Part shown: positions 49,491 to 50,532 of the stretch, in pieces
Layout: the number at the start of each line of letters is the position of its first letter
How positions within the stretch are numbered: position 1 is the stretch's first letter
From: an uncultured Microcaldota archaeon
GTDB taxonomy: Archaea > Micrarchaeota > Micrarchaeia > Burarchaeales > Fermentimicrarchaeaceae
Reading direction: 5' to 3'
Length of the DNA stretch: 50,532 nt
NCBI GenBank assembly: GCA_903921825.1
Contig: CAIXRF010000107.1
Coordinates: forward strand, 1 to 50,532
The notes under the pieces: generated by a model
Seen by the model: only the letters and a program-made list of their open reading frames with translations
Databases searched by the model: none
Told to the model about the DNA's origin: nothing
Made by a program: the position numbers and the translations under genes

Positions 49491-50330
49491 TTATTTTCTT
49501 GCGATTGATTTGACTGCAAGCGGCAGCTCGGAAATGATGTCGCTCGCTATCAGGCAATAGCCGTGTTTCTTGTACGCGAGGTCGCCTGCTGCGCCGTTCA
49601 GGTATGCTGCCAGCGCGGCTGCAATGACGGGCTCGTGCTTCTGGGCGAGCATGGTTGCGCAAATTCCCGCGAGCGTGTCGCCCGTGCCTCCCGCGGTCAT
49701 GCCGGGATTCCCGGTGTTGCTGAGGTAAGTGGTCTTGCCGTCGGAGATTACATCAGGCCTGCCTTTTAGGAGGATAGTTGCGTTGATTTGTTTAGTGAAG
49801 GAGGAAACCTGCGCTGACCGTTTCCCCACGTCCGCGGAAGGCGGCGAGCCGGAGAGGCGCTGGAATTCCACAGAGTGTGGTGTGTAAATGACTTGTTTGG
49901 ATGCCGGCCTCAGTCCCGGCATTATTGCGTCGGCATCTATTACAATTGGCTTCTGCCAGGTGGAAACAATGCGATGGATGGTTTGGAGAACCGCCGGCTT
50001 CTTCGTGAGGCCGTTGCCTATCACCAGGACATCGGCGCGGCTTTGCAGCTCCTGGAGGACGGGCAGGGCGACGTCTGTGAGATAGTTGCCTTCGTATTCC
50101 CAGATGATGAAGTCGGGGAGGTAGCCCGCTATCGTTGGCGCAACTTTGGACGGCGCGGTGATGTAAACGAGGTCCGCGCCGCTCCTGAGTGCTGCGCCAG
50201 CAACGAGTGCTGGCGAGCCGTAGTATTCCTTGCTGCCGCCGATTATCAGGACGCGGCCGTTTTGGCCTTTGTGGGATTCGGGGCTCCTGGGCCTTAGCAG
50301 TTTCCGGGCGAGCGCTTTCGTCATTTCCAT
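49491..50330 (-). CDS. nnrD: ADP-dependent NAD(P)H-hydrate dehydratase
   Basis: GRVLIIGGSKEYYGSPALVAGAALRSGADLVYI; VIDADAI; TPHSVEFQRL; GNPGMTAGGTGDTLAGI. Confidence 0.9.
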   Translation of the reverse strand: MEMTKALARKLLRPRSPESHKGQNGRVLIIGGSKEYYGSPALVAGAALRSGADLVYITAPSKVAPTIAGYLPDFIIWEYEGNYLTDVALPVLQELQSRADVLVIGNGLTKKPAVLQTIHRIVSTWQKPIVIDADAIMPGLRPASKQVIYTPHSVEFQRLSGSPPSADVGKRSAQVSSFTKQINATILLKGRPDVISDGKTTYLSNTGNPGMTAGGTGDTLAGICATMLAQKHEPVIAAALAAYLNGAAGDLAYKKHGYCLIASDIISELPLAVKSIARK

Positions 50331-50460
50331 AATGAACCTTTTGCTCTTCCTTTAATTAGTTTAGGTGGGGGGACCCCATTATTCCTTTAATCGTGGTTGG
50401 TTGGGTTGGCGTTGTCTTTCGGTTTTGTTGTTTGTTAGTAGTCTGTTTTTGTTTTGTTGT

Positions 50461-50480
50461 TATGTAACTATAGTTACATA
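50461..50480. repeat. 20-bp perfect palindrome
   Basis: tatgtaactatagttacata equals its reverse complement. Confidence 0.97.
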
Positions 50481-50481
50481 C

Positions 50482-50501
50482 TAACTACTACTAACTACTA
50501 C
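50482..50501 (+). repeat. Two tandem 10-bp direct repeats, inverted partner at 50434-50442
   Basis: taactactac x2; gttagtagt upstream is the reverse complement of actactaac. Confidence 0.85.
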
Positions 50502-50532
50502 TCTATAACAAAAATAATAGGGGAAGTACGGG

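Overview
About 50.5 kb of a GC-rich archaeal chromosome, probably a DPANN-type lineage. The evidence is archaeal-type PheST, class I LysRS, TFE, aTrm56, GGPP synthase, class II HMG-CoA reductase, TATA-box/leaderless promoters, class III signal peptides of the QSAMEFLMTYGWA type, and an archaeal initiator tRNA-Met. Housekeeping genes recognised: RNase Z C-terminal part (left edge), pheS/pheT, class II ribonucleotide reductase, mvaA-type HMGR, gyrB/gyrA, cyclic-2,3-diphosphoglycerate-synthetase-like GTPase, idsA, lysK-type LysRS, acyl/acetyl-CoA synthetase, trm56, TFE, NAD(P)H-hydrate dehydratase. Between them lie many surface proteins with Thr-Pro-rich linkers and several membrane zinc-ribbon proteins. 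The observations most worth checking are: (1) a tRNA-Lys(CTT) gene on the minus strand interrupted twice, by an anticodon-loop intron and by a 43-nt T-loop insertion. The T-loop insertion folds into a near-perfect bulge-helix-bulge and splices in silico to an exact 7-nt T-loop; it sits next to the gene for the T-loop C56 methylase; (2) in-frame strings of short perfect hairpins inserted between duplicated QSAM motifs in the leaders of two pilin-like surface proteins; (3) a TFE with a histone-H1-like basic N-terminal tail; (4) a 31-bp alternating purine/pyrimidine (Z-DNA-prone) tract upstream of the gyrBA promoter; (5) a fossil tandem duplication at the lysS-idsA junction; (6) a large ORF that looks like two exported proteins fused through a TM hairpin; (7) a tandem paralogue pair of two-domain HTH regulators, one with a +1 frameshift in a G7 run; (8) an AT-rich right edge with a 20-bp perfect palindrome and a G-quadruplex-like motif. 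No CRISPR array, transposase or rRNA was seen. No database search was run; all family names come from recognising sequence motifs.
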